A stretch of DNA of 64,000 nt. Origin: a virus. The stretch lies in IMG/VR virus record IMGVR_UViG_3300027969_000001, positions 62,001 to 126,000 of that record, one strand, 5' to 3'. Numbering within the stretch: position 1 is the stretch's first letter; every line of letters begins with the position of its first letter. Shown in pieces: positions 1-6,916 of the stretch. The notes beneath the pieces are model-generated. The model ran no database searches, was not told the origin of the DNA, and was given only the letters and a program-made list of their open reading frames with translations. The position numbers were made by a program, and so were the translations under genes.

Positions 1-37
1 TGACGCTCTTACTGAATAGATAAGTCCCCCCAGCGGA

Positions 38-70
38 GAACCCCACCTCACTCGGGTGGGGTTCTTCCCG
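38..70 (+). terminator. Rho-independent terminator
   Basis: A GC-rich 10-bp stem (38-47 with 54-64) is followed by a short pyrimidine/T tract. It ends a rightward transcript entering from the left edge. An ATAGATAAGT repeat sits 13 bases upstream, the same arrangement seen at other terminators here. Confidence 0.75.
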
Positions 71-80
71 TTCTCAAGAC

Positions 81-158
81 AGCCCCGTGGCTGTTCGGCA
101 CGAACGGGGCTCTCATCGGCGAGCGAGCGAGAATGATTGGGGGTCGCGATAGAAAAGT
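81..158 (+). repeat. Duplicated intergenic cassette, copy 1
   Basis: A hairpin (81-88 with 104-111) overlaps a block, 106-158, that recurs almost unchanged at 1041-1094. Both copies lead straight into a GTAC-N8-GTAC promoter, so a hairpin-spacer-promoter cassette appears to have been duplicated as a unit. Confidence 0.7.
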
Positions 159-173
159 TTCCAAAAGAAAAGG

Positions 174-202
174 TTGCAATCCTGTACCTGCTGTGGTACG
201 AT
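174..202 (+). promoter_or_regulatory. Promoter A with GTAC-N8-GTAC operator-like element
   Basis: The -35 is TTGCAA (174-179), the spacer 17 bp and the -10 TACGAT (197-202). The repeats GTAC at 184-187 and 196-199 lie in the spacer and overlap the -10. A short leader with an AAGGGG Shine-Dalgarno follows before the gene at 232. It matches three other promoters in the first 1.8 kb. Confidence 0.75.
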
Positions 203-231
203 TTCATCAGACCAGTAGAAGGGGTTGACCA

Positions 232-531
232 ATGAGGAAAGAGACACGCTCTCTCAAAAAGAAAGCCGAAGGCCTAGGCATTTCGGTAGATGAATTAGTT
301 GAGGAAATGGAAGTCGGGAATCCCGACAAATCGTTCGTCATAACTGTGGCCTTTGACCGATACAAAGATTTGCGTTCGTTCGCAGACGAAATCGCTCAGA
401 GAATGGGTCTCGCAATTTATCAGGCCGATTCACTTGACCACGAATACAACGGCAGTGTGCGAGACGGAATGTTCGTCCTGCGAGACCCGAACGGTTTCCA
501 CGGCAAACCAGACCATTGGAGGGTTGACTAG
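232..531 (+). CDS. Small hypothetical protein, 99 aa
   Basis: I do not recognise this family. The ATG at 232 follows an AAGGGG ribosome-binding site and promoter A. The N-terminus is basic (about residues 1-14, MRKETRSLKKKAEG) and may form a helix. The remainder is mixed alpha/beta with an acidic middle and no transmembrane segment. It is the first of four short genes with nearly identical promoter-leader regions, which suggests an early, co-regulated set. Each has its own promoter, so they are not one strict operon. Confidence 0.75.
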   Translation: MRKETRSLKKKAEGLGISVDELVEEMEVGNPDKSFVITVAFDRYKDLRSFADEIAQRMGLAIYQADSLDHEYNGSVRDGMFVLRDPNGFHGKPDHWRVD

Positions 532-550
532 TGGTGATAGATAAGTCCCC

Positions 551-579
551 TTGTAGTTCTGTACCTTATGTAGTACGCT
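551..579 (+). promoter_or_regulatory. Promoter B with GTAC-N8-GTAC element
   Basis: The -35 is TTGTAG (551-556), the spacer 17 bp and the -10 TACGCT (574-579). GTAC repeats lie at 561-564 and 573-576. The leader carries GGAAGGGG ahead of the ATG at 606. Confidence 0.75.
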
Positions 580-605
580 CTGTTCAGACCACGGAAGGGG
601 TTTCC

Positions 606-908
606 ATGATAACAACGGAAAAATTCGAGATGCTCAAAGAGCAACTGGAAGCATCAACAGACCAGATGAAGAAAATGGTAGAGGCGCTAAGAACGCCAAC
701 ACCATGCGATTGCTGCTTCTCAGACGAGGAGAACGCTGAGAATTATCGCGATTTTGAGAACGCAGTTCGCGACCTCTCTAACGAATGTCAAGAGATTGCG
801 ATGAAGGCCTACGATTGCTACATGGCCATCACCCGCGCTCCACTGGAAATTGCGCTCGCACAACTGGATGCGATGCAAGAGGGCTACCGCCTCCTCGCCG
901 AACAATAG
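606..908 (+). CDS. Small helical hypothetical protein, 100 aa
   Basis: The ATG at 606 is chosen over an upstream in-frame start because promoter B and the GGAAGGGG site lie directly before it. The upstream start would lie in front of the promoter. The protein looks almost wholly helical, with a CDCC cysteine cluster near residue 35 and further cysteines near 61 and 70. It could be a small metal-binding or disulfide protein. No family is recognised. It ends just before an ATAGATAAGT repeat and a terminator. Confidence 0.8.
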   Translation: MITTEKFEMLKEQLEASTDQMKKMVEALRTPTPCDCCFSDEENAENYRDFENAVRDLSNECQEIAMKAYDCYMAITRAPLEIALAQLDAMQEGYRLLAEQ

Positions 909-921
909 GTAATAGATAAGT

Positions 922-955
922 CCCCCGAGCACCCCCCGCTCGGGGGATTTTCTTT
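922..955 (+). terminator. Rho-independent terminator
   Basis: A 9-bp stem (922-930 with 938-946) is followed by ATTTTCTTT. It begins immediately after an ATAGATAAGT repeat and closes the transcript of the gene ending at 908. Confidence 0.85.
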
Positions 956-1005
956 GCCCGTGACCCAGCCCGTACTTGTAATAGATAAGTCCCCTGTTGT
1001 GATGA

Positions 1006-1094
1006 AGCCCCGTCTTCGGCGGAGTCCGTTCGTCTCCGACGGGGCTCTCATCGGCGAGCGAGCGAGAGTGCATTGGGGGTCGTGATAAAAAAGT
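1006..1094 (+). repeat. Duplicated intergenic cassette, copy 2
   Basis: A hairpin (1006-1014 with 1038-1046) overlaps the block 1041-1094, which is the near-identical partner of 106-158. The block runs into promoter C. Confidence 0.7.
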
Positions 1095-1121
1095 GTAGGT
1101 CTGTACCTAGTGCAGTACAGT
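1093..1121 (+). promoter_or_regulatory. Promoter C with GTAC-N8-GTAC element
   Basis: The -35 is GTGTAG (1093-1098), the spacer 17 bp and the -10 TACAGT (1116-1121). The element extends here to a perfect inverted repeat, CTGTAC...GTACAG (1101-1120), with an 8-bp centre. The leader ends in GGAAGGGG before the ATG at 1150. Confidence 0.75.
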
Positions 1122-1149
1122 GTGGTCATACCAACGGAAGGGGTACGAG

Positions 1150-1656
1150 ATGCCAAAGACGGCTCTACAAGTAAAGACCACAGGTGAAGTAGTAATGCTT
1201 GACCTAGAGGGTGACGAACTAGCAACACTGCAGAGTGCAGTGGGCGGATACATTGAAGCAATAAACTTCACCAACTCGCTGACTATGTGGTGCAACGAAG
1301 AAGGCAAACTAGACGGTCTCTCGCAGAACATCATTGCTCAACACTTCTATGACAATGCATACGGTGCAGGGCGTGACATTATCGTGGGTGATGTTGTATT
1401 CACTGGCGGTGCTGATGATGAAGGTGACACAATGGGTCTCCGTGAAGAATTGGTCAAAGACATTCACGAAGTAGCCGAGCGTCTTGCTCGCTCCGCAGTG
1501 TTCATCACCAAGGCAGAGACGAAGAAGGTCATGAGCTGGCAAGACCATCTCGGTGACGCTCCTATGACAGAGGAGAATGTGTGGCAGGCAATTGCTGATG
1601 CGAATGACCTTGACTACGACGAAATTGCTGACGGCGATTTATTTGAGTGGCTCTAG
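1150..1656 (+). CDS. DUF3846 family protein, 168 aa
   Basis: The sequence fits the DUF3846 family, common in actinobacterial phages and plasmids. It has VGGYIEA near residue 30, MWCNEEGKLDGL near residue 45, and IVGDVVFTGG followed by a glycine-rich turn near residue 80. The family's role is unknown. The C-terminal 70 residues are acidic and helical. The start at 1150 is supported by GGAAGGGG and promoter C. An ATAGATAAGT repeat follows the stop. Confidence 0.85.
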   Translation: MPKTALQVKTTGEVVMLDLEGDELATLQSAVGGYIEAINFTNSLTMWCNEEGKLDGLSQNIIAQHFYDNAYGAGRDIIVGDVVFTGGADDEGDTMGLREELVKDIHEVAERLARSAVFITKAETKKVMSWQDHLGDAPMTEENVWQAIADANDLDYDEIADGDLFEWL

Positions 1657-1687
1657 CGCTCAATTATTGGTAATAGATAAGTGCCAA

Positions 1688-1716
1688 TTGTAGGTCTGAA
1701 CCTACGGTGGTACTGT
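1688..1716 (+). promoter_or_regulatory. Promoter D with GTAC-N8-GTAC element
   Basis: The -35 is TTGTAG (1688-1693), the spacer 17 bp and the -10 TACTGT (1711-1716). The left repeat is GAAC (1698-1701) and the right GTAC (1710-1713). An ATAGATAAGT repeat ends 5 bases upstream of the -35. Confidence 0.75.
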
Positions 1717-1743
1717 GTGGTCACCTAAGGAAAGGGGTACGCA

Positions 1744-2085
1744 ATGTCATCAGACATTACATTCATCAACAGAGTGCAGGAAGCACTCACGGCAGGCAAG
1801 GTTATCGGGGACGGGCACACTCTGTTCGCTCCCGAGTTCTACGAGCCGTACTTCACGGCAGAGGAACTCTCTAGCCTTATTCGTAAGCACGAATCTCACG
1901 GCTCGTGGAAATCCACCATCTTTGACGAGGACGGCAATGTCATTCCTGAATTAGAGGCTATCTACAATCTAGATTTTCTCTACTGGCTCGCAGGGCAACT
2001 CGGAGTGACGGAGCGCACCACAGCGAACGGCAGAGGCTCGCAGGCTCAGCAACTCGTAGGGTACATCAGAGAAATACTGGTCTAA
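1744..2085 (+). CDS. Hypothetical protein, 113 aa
   Basis: The ATG at 1744 follows AAGGGG. The protein is soluble and mixed alpha/beta, with an aromatic-rich middle (FYEPYF near residue 40). No family is recognised. It is the fourth gene of the promoter A-D set. A hairpin with only a weak T tract and an ATAGATAAGT repeat lie downstream. Confidence 0.75.
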   Translation: MSSDITFINRVQEALTAGKVIGDGHTLFAPEFYEPYFTAEELSSLIRKHESHGSWKSTIFDEDGNVIPELEAIYNLDFLYWLAGQLGVTERTTANGRGSQAQQLVGYIREILV

Positions 2086-2124
2086 CCAACAGAGCCACAA
2101 CGGCTCCCTACTGAATAGATAAGT

Positions 2125-2148
2125 CCCCCGAGTGTCATTGCTCGGGGG
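2125..2148 (+). terminator. Terminator-like hairpin
   Basis: An 8-bp GC stem (2125-2132 with 2141-2148) and 8-base loop lie directly after an ATAGATAAGT repeat. The T tract is weak (ACTTGT), so termination efficiency is uncertain. Confidence 0.6.
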
Positions 2149-2212
2149 ACTTGTCGTGTCCATGCACATTCGAGTCTTGTATCTGTAATAGATAAGTACC
2201 CCGCGCCAAGGA

Positions 2213-2275
2213 AGCCCCGGGTGACTCCGTTTCACACGGGGCTCTCTTGTGAGATTGTTTAAAGATGTGTAGGAT
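2213..2275 (+). promoter_or_regulatory. Hairpin then promoter TTGTGA-N17-TAGGAT
   Basis: A stem (2213-2219 with 2237-2243) precedes a promoter with -35 TTGTGA (2247-2252), 17-bp spacer and -10 TAGGAT (2270-2275). It drives the gene at 2300. It lacks the GTAC element, so it is probably not controlled with promoters A-D. Confidence 0.65.
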
Positions 2276-2299
2276 TGCTTAACTATTCAGGAGGACATC

Positions 2300-2503
2300 A
2301 TGGGAGAACCAAAGAAGAAAGCCACATCGCGTAAATCGCCGGCTAAGAAAAAAGCCGAGCCAGTAGTGCGTACGGTGACAGTGGGTAACGTGACCAGCAC
2401 GCAGCCTCTTACGTACGTCACGAGCTTCCCGAAGGTAATTACAAAGTCGACAGATACCCGTATTAAGTCAGTCAACGTAACAATCGTATTTGGAGAAGGC
2501 TGA
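2300..2503 (+). CDS. Small basic protein, 67 aa
   Basis: The ATG at 2300 follows a strong AGGAGG site. The N-terminal 20 residues are Lys/Ser/Ala rich (KKKATSRKSPAKKK), like a nucleic-acid-binding tail. The rest is a Thr/Val-rich beta-type segment. No family is recognised. The stop falls in the run-up to the next gene, so co-transcription is likely. Confidence 0.75.
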   Translation: MGEPKKKATSRKSPAKKKAEPVVRTVTVGNVTSTQPLTYVTSFPKVITKSTDTRIKSVNVTIVFGEG

Positions 2504-2576
2504 ACCGGTGGTGGGGAAAGATGCATGGGGATTCGACCCTTCCGATATGATGGCCCGTATGAAAGAGGAGAAAAAG

Positions 2577-2801
2577 ATGACGTTCGATGAATGGATTAAA
2601 GTAGGACTTGAGTCCGGATGGTGTGGTCCACCGGTCTGTTATACCCATGATGGGCTGCCAATGTCCGAAGAAGAAGAGTCAGAATTCGAAGAGGGAGACC
2701 CATGCATTCACGTGATTCGTATGTACGAGAGCGAAGAGCACAAGCAATCAATAGAGGACGCACACTCGCCGAGCCAGTGGCGCAATCACTACTCGAAGTA
2801 G
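2577..2801 (+). CDS. Conserved small phage protein with CYTHDG motif, 74 aa
   Basis: The start at 2577 is chosen because GAGGAG lies just upstream. A longer in-frame TTG start at 2490 has no ribosome-binding site. The protein has a TFDEWIKVGLESGWCGPPVC start, then YTHDG, an acidic stretch and a C-terminal HSPSQWR. I recall short proteins of this layout from other actinobacteriophages; the function is unknown. Its last 100 bases overlap the next gene in another frame. Confidence 0.75.
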   Translation: MTFDEWIKVGLESGWCGPPVCYTHDGLPMSEEEESEFEEGDPCIHVIRMYESEEHKQSIEDAHSPSQWRNHYSK

Positions 2802-2986
2802 TTGATGAATTCGTAGCTTTCTTAAGGAACAGCGCAATATTCCACTTGCTAATGAGTCTGCTTGCTGGGTTCATGGGGCTGATGAACACATCAGACTTCA
2901 TAGCAACGCTACTGATTATATCTGCTGCAGCAAATTCACTTTACGCACTCCATTTGGGTGACGTGAATGGGGTTCTAGATAGATAA
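2702..2986 (+). CDS. Putative small membrane protein, 94 aa
   Basis: Two hydrophobic helices are seen (about residues 47-62 and 66-86) after a charged N-terminal half. The ATG at 2702 has GAGGGA upstream but gives a 100-base overlap with the preceding gene. A shorter start inside the overlap cannot be excluded. The stop lies inside an ATAGATAAGT repeat. Membrane location is predicted from hydrophobicity only. Confidence 0.5.
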   Translation: MHSRDSYVRERRAQAINRGRTLAEPVAQSLLEVVDEFVAFLRNSAIFHLLMSLLAGFMGLMNTSDFIATLLIISAAANSLYALHLGDVNGVLDR

Positions 2987-2994
2987 GTCGCTGA

Positions 2995-3342
2995 TTAGCA
3001 GCAGCGAGTGCGCCCGATGCGCGTTGGACGATGTGCTTTCACAATGTCGCCGGCAAGCTTTACTGCGCTTGATACAGGGGTTGACTTCTTTGCTATTTCC
3101 TCAACAACCGGAGCAGTCTCTACTACTGGCTCAACGATTGCCTCGACTACCGGCTCTGGCTCAACTGGAGCAGGCTCAATGATTGGCTCTGGCTCGACTA
3201 CTGTCTCTTCTTGGACAGGCTCAACTACTTGCTCTTCTGTGGCTTCCGTAACTATTTCGTCTACTTCGACGGTCTCGTTGCCAAATTCATCTGTTTTCTT
3301 GCGTGTTGCCATACGTATATTGTAGATGATGGTCACCTGCAC
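2995..3342 (-). CDS. Pro/Glu/Val-rich protein, 115 aa
   Basis: The protein is dominated by VEP/EPEP repeats (residues 37-85) between a polar N-terminus and a basic tail ending RTRCC. It is probably extended and unstructured, perhaps a spacer or binding decoy. A GTG at 3342 with GGAG upstream is taken as start; an ATG at 3312 is the alternative. The opposite strand also has an open frame, but that is the complement of the repeat. It is the last gene of the leftward group 4321-2995. Confidence 0.55.
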   Translation of the reverse strand: MQVTIIYNIRMATRKKTDEFGNETVEVDEIVTEATEEQVVEPVQEETVVEPEPIIEPAPVEPEPVVEAIVEPVVETAPVVEEIAKKSTPVSSAVKLAGDIVKAHRPTRIGRTRCC

Positions 3343-3353
3343 TGGTACAACTC

Positions 3354-3560
3354 CTAGAAAAGGGCATCCTGAATAGACACATTGAGGTTTTTATGGTCAC
3401 ATACATCATGTTTGTATCGATGAAGGTCCTCAACTACGCCGGCAACAGTATTGGTCTTGCCTCTAAGCCAGACGATAGCCAATCTGCTGCACCCATTGTC
3501 TTGAGGCCGAAGAGCAAACCCGCACACCTCGCATGTGTAAAGAGGCGGAATTCCACTCAC
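3354..3560 (-). CDS. Small zinc-binding-like protein, 68 aa
   Basis: YTCEVC near residue 8 and later single cysteines (near 24 and 54) suggest a zinc site. The GTG start overlaps the stop of the upstream gene (GTGA), so the two are translationally coupled. No function is recognised. Confidence 0.7.
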   Translation of the reverse strand: MSGIPPLYTCEVCGFALRPQDNGCSRLAIVWLRGKTNTVAGVVEDLHRYKHDVCDHKNLNVSIQDALF

Positions 3561-3766
3561 TTGTTAGCCATCCAATCAACCACGTAACCAAAGGAATAAT
3601 CCTCAAGGGCTTCGTCAGTTCCGCATCCGGAGCAGATTTCTGTTTTGTTGTCCAAACGGGAGAGAGCCCCCGGATATGCGCCCGGATATATATTGTTCGG
3701 AATCTGTCCACCACAACGGGGACACTCGTACTTGTTTTCAGTTGCTGTTTCAGTATTTGTATTCAT
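3557..3766 (-). CDS. Zinc-ribbon protein, 69 aa
   Basis: Two CxxC knuckles (CPRC near residue 15, CSGC near residue 45) make a classic zinc ribbon of the kind often found as tiny phage genes. AGGAG precedes the ATG at 3766. The protein could bind nucleic acid or a host protein; the target is unknown. Confidence 0.8.
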   Translation of the reverse strand: MNTNTETATENKYECPRCGGQIPNNIYPGAYPGALSRLDNKTEICSGCGTDEALEDYSFGYVVDWMANK

Positions 3767-3775
3767 TAGTTTCTC

Positions 3776-4321
3776 CTAACGTAGGGATGAGTCAAGGTTG
3801 TAGTAATCATCAGATAGCCATGAGCGGAAAGATTTAATGTCTTTCTTTTTTACTAACACGGCTATTCCTGTTGAGAATACGTTTGATGTTGGGTCGGCCA
3901 CTATAGCGACCGGGCATGGTGAATAGATTTCCCCTGCAAGCATAGCGTCTGCCCATTCATTAAAGTTCGCTTTGCGTTCACCGATTGGGTCGCCTCCCCA
4001 ATTCGCTGTAGTCCACCCAGTGAGTACATTGTCCCACCCTTCGATTGTGGTGTCGTAGTGACCACGCCATCCATCGCTCGATACCCATTCGCGTTTGATG
4101 TTGAGTTTGTGGGGGTCCACAGGGTTTCCGAATTCGTTAAAGATGTCAAGGTCGCCGACGTAGATTTTCACTACCTTATCCTCGATTAGGTTGATAGTTG
4201 ACGCTGACTGGCTGTCACTTTCCCAGCAACTCCAGCAGACATAGTCCTCCTTGACAGAGGCATAGCGACTGTCATCACCACCTTCAGGGTCTATTGGTTC
4301 CCTGCACTCTGCGCATACCAT
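3776..4321 (-). CDS. Zinc-finger-containing hypothetical protein, 181 aa
   Basis: The N-terminal 35 residues hold a treble-clef-like pair (CAEC at 3-6 and CWSC near 29). The remaining 145 residues are mixed alpha/beta with several Trp residues and no recognised family. The ATG at 4321 follows AAGGAGGAG. It is the first gene of the leftward 4321-2995 group and is divergent from the SNF2-like helicase gene. Confidence 0.75.
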   Translation of the reverse strand: MVCAECREPIDPEGGDDSRYASVKEDYVCWSCWESDSQSASTINLIEDKVVKIYVGDLDIFNEFGNPVDPHKLNIKREWVSSDGWRGHYDTTIEGWDNVLTGWTTANWGGDPIGERKANFNEWADAMLAGEIYSPCPVAIVADPTSNVFSTGIAVLVKKKDIKSFRSWLSDDYYNLDSSLR

Positions 4322-4364
4322 TGGTTTCTCCTCCTTGGCTTAATGACTGAATGATACCCATAGG

Positions 4365-4393
4365 TGCACATTTACGCAAACGCAGTGTAGGAT
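4365..4393 (+). promoter_or_regulatory. Promoter TGCACA-N17-TAGGAT
   Basis: The -35 is TGCACA (4365-4370), the spacer exactly 17 bp and the -10 TAGGAT (4388-4393). The expected start of transcription coincides with an ATG at 4399, so a leaderless leader-peptide mRNA is predicted. Confidence 0.6.
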
Positions 4394-4398
4394 AAATT

Positions 4399-4464
4399 AT
4401 GGCTAGTGGGACATGTGCTTCCGTTTCTCCTTTCGGTACCCCCTTCACGTGCATGTCTCGCTAG
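4399..4464 (+). CDS. Putative leaderless leader peptide, 21 aa
   Basis: An ATG 5 bases after the -10 box opens a 21-codon frame (MASGTCASVSPFGTPFTCMS then Arg, stop). The whole frame lies within a long imperfect hairpin. Translation would therefore interfere with folding, as expected of an attenuator. The peptide has no obvious run of one amino acid to act as a sensor. The call rests on position and structure only. Confidence 0.35.
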   Translation: MASGTCASVSPFGTPFTCMSR

Positions 4465-4470
4465 CCTTTT
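4401..4470 (+). promoter_or_regulatory. Attenuator-like hairpin upstream of SNF2 helicase
   Basis: Bases 4401-4418 pair with 4446-4466 (GGCTAG...CTAGCC at the base, GACATG...CATGTC inside). A TTTT run follows directly. This resembles an intrinsic terminator between the promoter and the helicase gene. Confidence 0.6.
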
Positions 4471-4497
4471 ATCTTGTAAGGGGTGAGGGCTCACAGT

Positions 4498-6417
4498 ATG
4501 CGACTTTATTTAGACAACGACGAGATAGTTCTTGACTTTCCGTTCGATAAAGAGCAAGTGAATGAACTCAAAGCAATCTCCGGTGCTCGCTGGGACAAGC
4601 TTACGAAATTGTGGCGACTACCTATCACCTCTGTAACCGAAGGAAGAGACTTCGCACTCAAGCACGGGTTTGATGTAACCGTTGATGTAATGAAGTTCAC
4701 TGTTCCTCAAGACAAGAAGCCATCTGCTGCTCGTGTATGGATAAACGCCGGCAGTATCAGTATTCGTTACCCGTACGAGCGCGTGGCCATTAAAGCAATC
4801 AAGCAAATACCCGCAGTGTCTTGGGATGGGGAACAACGAGCGTGGACTGCACCCATGTCATCAGTCAAGAACGTAATTGCGTGGGCTGGAATGTTTAACG
4901 TTACGGTTGATAACGAAATCATGGTCGAAGCAACCCATGTAGAAGAAAAGACTAATCAACTCATCGAAGCATCTCGCTCTACTGATGCAGTCATAGCAAT
5001 AGATAAGTTGCAGGGTGATTTGCTTCCGTATCAAAGAGCCGGTGTGCAGTATGCAGCCAACGCTCGTAGAACATTCATCGCAGACGAGATGGGTCTTGGA
5101 AAGACAATTCAGGCAATATGCACTGTTGAGTACGTAATGGATTCGTATCCGGTAGTAGTTGTATGCCCACCGAGCCTTGTACTTAACTGGGCTAAGGAGT
5201 GGAATAAGTGGTTACCCGAGAGACGAGTAACTACCGTAACGAATAGGAAAGTGTTTCCAGATGAAGAAACATATGACGTTGTCATCGTTGGTTACAGCAA
5301 CATCCCTCACTGGGAGAAGAGGCTCACCGGACATCGCTCGTACATTTTCGACGAGAGTCACTATTGTAAGACGCCTACTGCACAACGAACCAAGGCAGCA
5401 GTCAAGATAGCCCGTAGTGCTCCGAAGGAAGGTCTTGTTCTCTGTCTTACCGGAACACCCGTGACCAACCGGCCAAACGAATACGCTTCACAACTCGAGA
5501 TACTCGGAAGACTCAAAGAGTTCGGTGGGTTGTGGGGTTTCTACCGGCGTTATTGTGCTGCGTATCAAGACTCGTTTGGTCAATGGAACATCAGTGGGAA
5601 CTCTCACTTAGATGAACTCAACGACAGACTACGTGGAGCGTGTTACATACGCCGAACAAAAGACCAAGTTCTTTCCGAGTTGCCACCCGTAGTCCATAGC
5701 CGGCTTGTCGTCGAAGGAAGCTCGGCCGGAATGAAGGAGTATGTCAAGGCAGAAAAGGACATCTTGTTCTACATCGCTGAACGCGCACGGCAACTTGCTA
5801 TAGAACGAGGCGAGCCGTCTCACAAAGCAGCGATGGCTGCAATGATTAGAGCCGAAGCCAATGAACACCTCGTTCGGTTGTCCATACTTAGAAGACTTGC
5901 TGCCAAAGCGAAGATGGATTCCGTACACGAATGGGTTGATGCGCACCTAGAGGACGGCAAGAAGGTAGTGATTGCTGCTCACCACAGAGAGATAGTCGAC
6001 GAGTTGTCTAATAAGTACGGCAATCTACGTATCCAAGGAGGGATGTCCGTAGAGGAAGTCGAACTAAACAAGAAGAAGTTCCAAGAGTTAGGCGTCGACA
6101 AGGCACCCGTAATCGTTTTGTCGATGCAGGCAGCAAAGACCGGACACACGTTGACTGCTTCGGAGAACTGTCTGTTCGTGGAACTCCCGTGGACACCCGC
6201 GGACGTAGACCAAACTTACAGCAGATTGCACAGACTGGGACAAAAGGGCAGCGTGACGGCGACTTATCTATTAGCAGCCGGAACAATCGATGAAGATATT
6301 TACGATTTAATAGATAAAAAGCGTTCCGTAGTCGATGCAGCCGTAGAAGGTGGCGAAGTATCTAGCGTAAATGGCACCGTACAGATGATTATGGGCCTAT
6401 TTGATAGGGCTCGCTAG
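4498..6417 (+). CDS. SNF2/HARP-like DEAD/H helicase, 639 aa
   Basis: This is a superfamily 2 ATPase of the SNF2 type. Walker A is DEMGLGKT (196-203), motif II DESH (285-288), motif III around TGTPV, and motif VI QTYSRLHRLGQ (about 572-582). Upstream lie two tandem HARP-like repeats (about residues 1-65 and 80-145). Each has a hydrophobic-basic block followed by WD...W..P, as in SMARCAL1-type annealing helicases. It should translocate on DNA in replication, repair or fork remodelling. The ATG at 4498 is preferred to a GTG at 4483 because GAGGG is better spaced. It is expressed behind the attenuator-like leader and overlaps the opposing gene by 4 bases. Confidence 0.9.
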   Translation: MRLYLDNDEIVLDFPFDKEQVNELKAISGARWDKLTKLWRLPITSVTEGRDFALKHGFDVTVDVMKFTVPQDKKPSAARVWINAGSISIRYPYERVAIKAIKQIPAVSWDGEQRAWTAPMSSVKNVIAWAGMFNVTVDNEIMVEATHVEEKTNQLIEASRSTDAVIAIDKLQGDLLPYQRAGVQYAANARRTFIADEMGLGKTIQAICTVEYVMDSYPVVVVCPPSLVLNWAKEWNKWLPERRVTTVTNRKVFPDEETYDVVIVGYSNIPHWEKRLTGHRSYIFDESHYCKTPTAQRTKAAVKIARSAPKEGLVLCLTGTPVTNRPNEYASQLEILGRLKEFGGLWGFYRRYCAAYQDSFGQWNISGNSHLDELNDRLRGACYIRRTKDQVLSELPPVVHSRLVVEGSSAGMKEYVKAEKDILFYIAERARQLAIERGEPSHKAAMAAMIRAEANEHLVRLSILRRLAAKAKMDSVHEWVDAHLEDGKKVVIAAHHREIVDELSNKYGNLRIQGGMSVEEVELNKKKFQELGVDKAPVIVLSMQAAKTGHTLTASENCLFVELPWTPADVDQTYSRLHRLGQKGSVTATYLLAAGTIDEDIYDLIDKKRSVVDAAVEGGEVSSVNGTVQMIMGLFDRAR

Positions 6418-6869
6418 GGCTTTGGAGCGTCTTCTGACTCGTTAGTATCGACGCCATTGACGATTTCTGCGGCTATTAGCTTGGAGTATTTTCTCCGTAA
6501 GCGCCAAATCTTCTTGTTCATCTCCATTAGGCGGTTACTCATACGTGCCTTTATGACAGCATCGTCGTCGAACACCCCGTGGTTATCAAAGAGGGCATCA
6601 TGAAGGTCAGCATCCTCAAGGATTATGTCTGAAATCCACCCAGCACGCTTATCGATAGCGAGCATCAATTCACACATGCCTTCAACGCCGAACTCTTTCC
6701 AGAGACGATTGACAACGATAGAGCAGAAGTGTGACCGGTACATCTTTTCTGCCTTACTTGATTGAGACATGAAGTCCGATAGCCATACCGCTAACTCTTC
6801 AGTGGTTGGGGCATCGTCGTCTTCTGAGTCGAAGTCATAGAAACGTTCATTATCACTATTGTTGTCCAT
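6414..6869 (-). CDS. Acidic helical hypothetical protein, 151 aa
   Basis: A highly acidic N-terminus (residues 1-25) is followed by helices with regularly spaced hydrophobic residues and a basic stretch near 120-130 (KKIWRLRRKYSK). No family is recognised. The ATG at 6869 has GTGAGG upstream. It is convergent with the helicase gene. Confidence 0.7.
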   Translation of the reverse strand: MDNNSDNERFYDFDSEDDDAPTTEELAVWLSDFMSQSSKAEKMYRSHFCSIVVNRLWKEFGVEGMCELMLAIDKRAGWISDIILEDADLHDALFDNHGVFDDDAVIKARMSNRLMEMNKKIWRLRRKYSKLIAAEIVNGVDTNESEDAPKP

Positions 6870-6916
6870 GATGCCTCACTTAATCTCGTGATACACAATG
6901 ATACAGCGTAATGATG

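Larger units (their letters stand above)
16..2988 (+). repeat. Dispersed ATAGATAAGT repeats (8 rightward copies)
   Basis: The core ATAGATAAGT occurs at 16-25, 537-546, 912-921, 981-990, 1673-1682, 2115-2124, 2188-2197 and 2979-2988, usually preceded by TA or GA and followed by CCCC. All eight lie on the plus strand between or at the ends of rightward genes, and five are directly followed by a hairpin. The last copy contains the stop codon of the gene ending at 2986. One-orientation intergenic placement resembles mycobacteriophage stoperators, but the sequence differs from the known stoperator. Function is inferred. Confidence 0.7.

Noticed and set aside
3008-3325. Rightward Ser/Thr/Gly-rich frame
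   Set aside because: It is the complement of the VEP-repeat gene. Neighbouring small genes run leftward and no ribosome-binding site is present.
4999-5008. ATAGATAAGT copy inside the helicase gene
   Set aside because: It encodes conserved-looking IDKL in frame. One internal copy may be chance, so it is not counted with the intergenic set.
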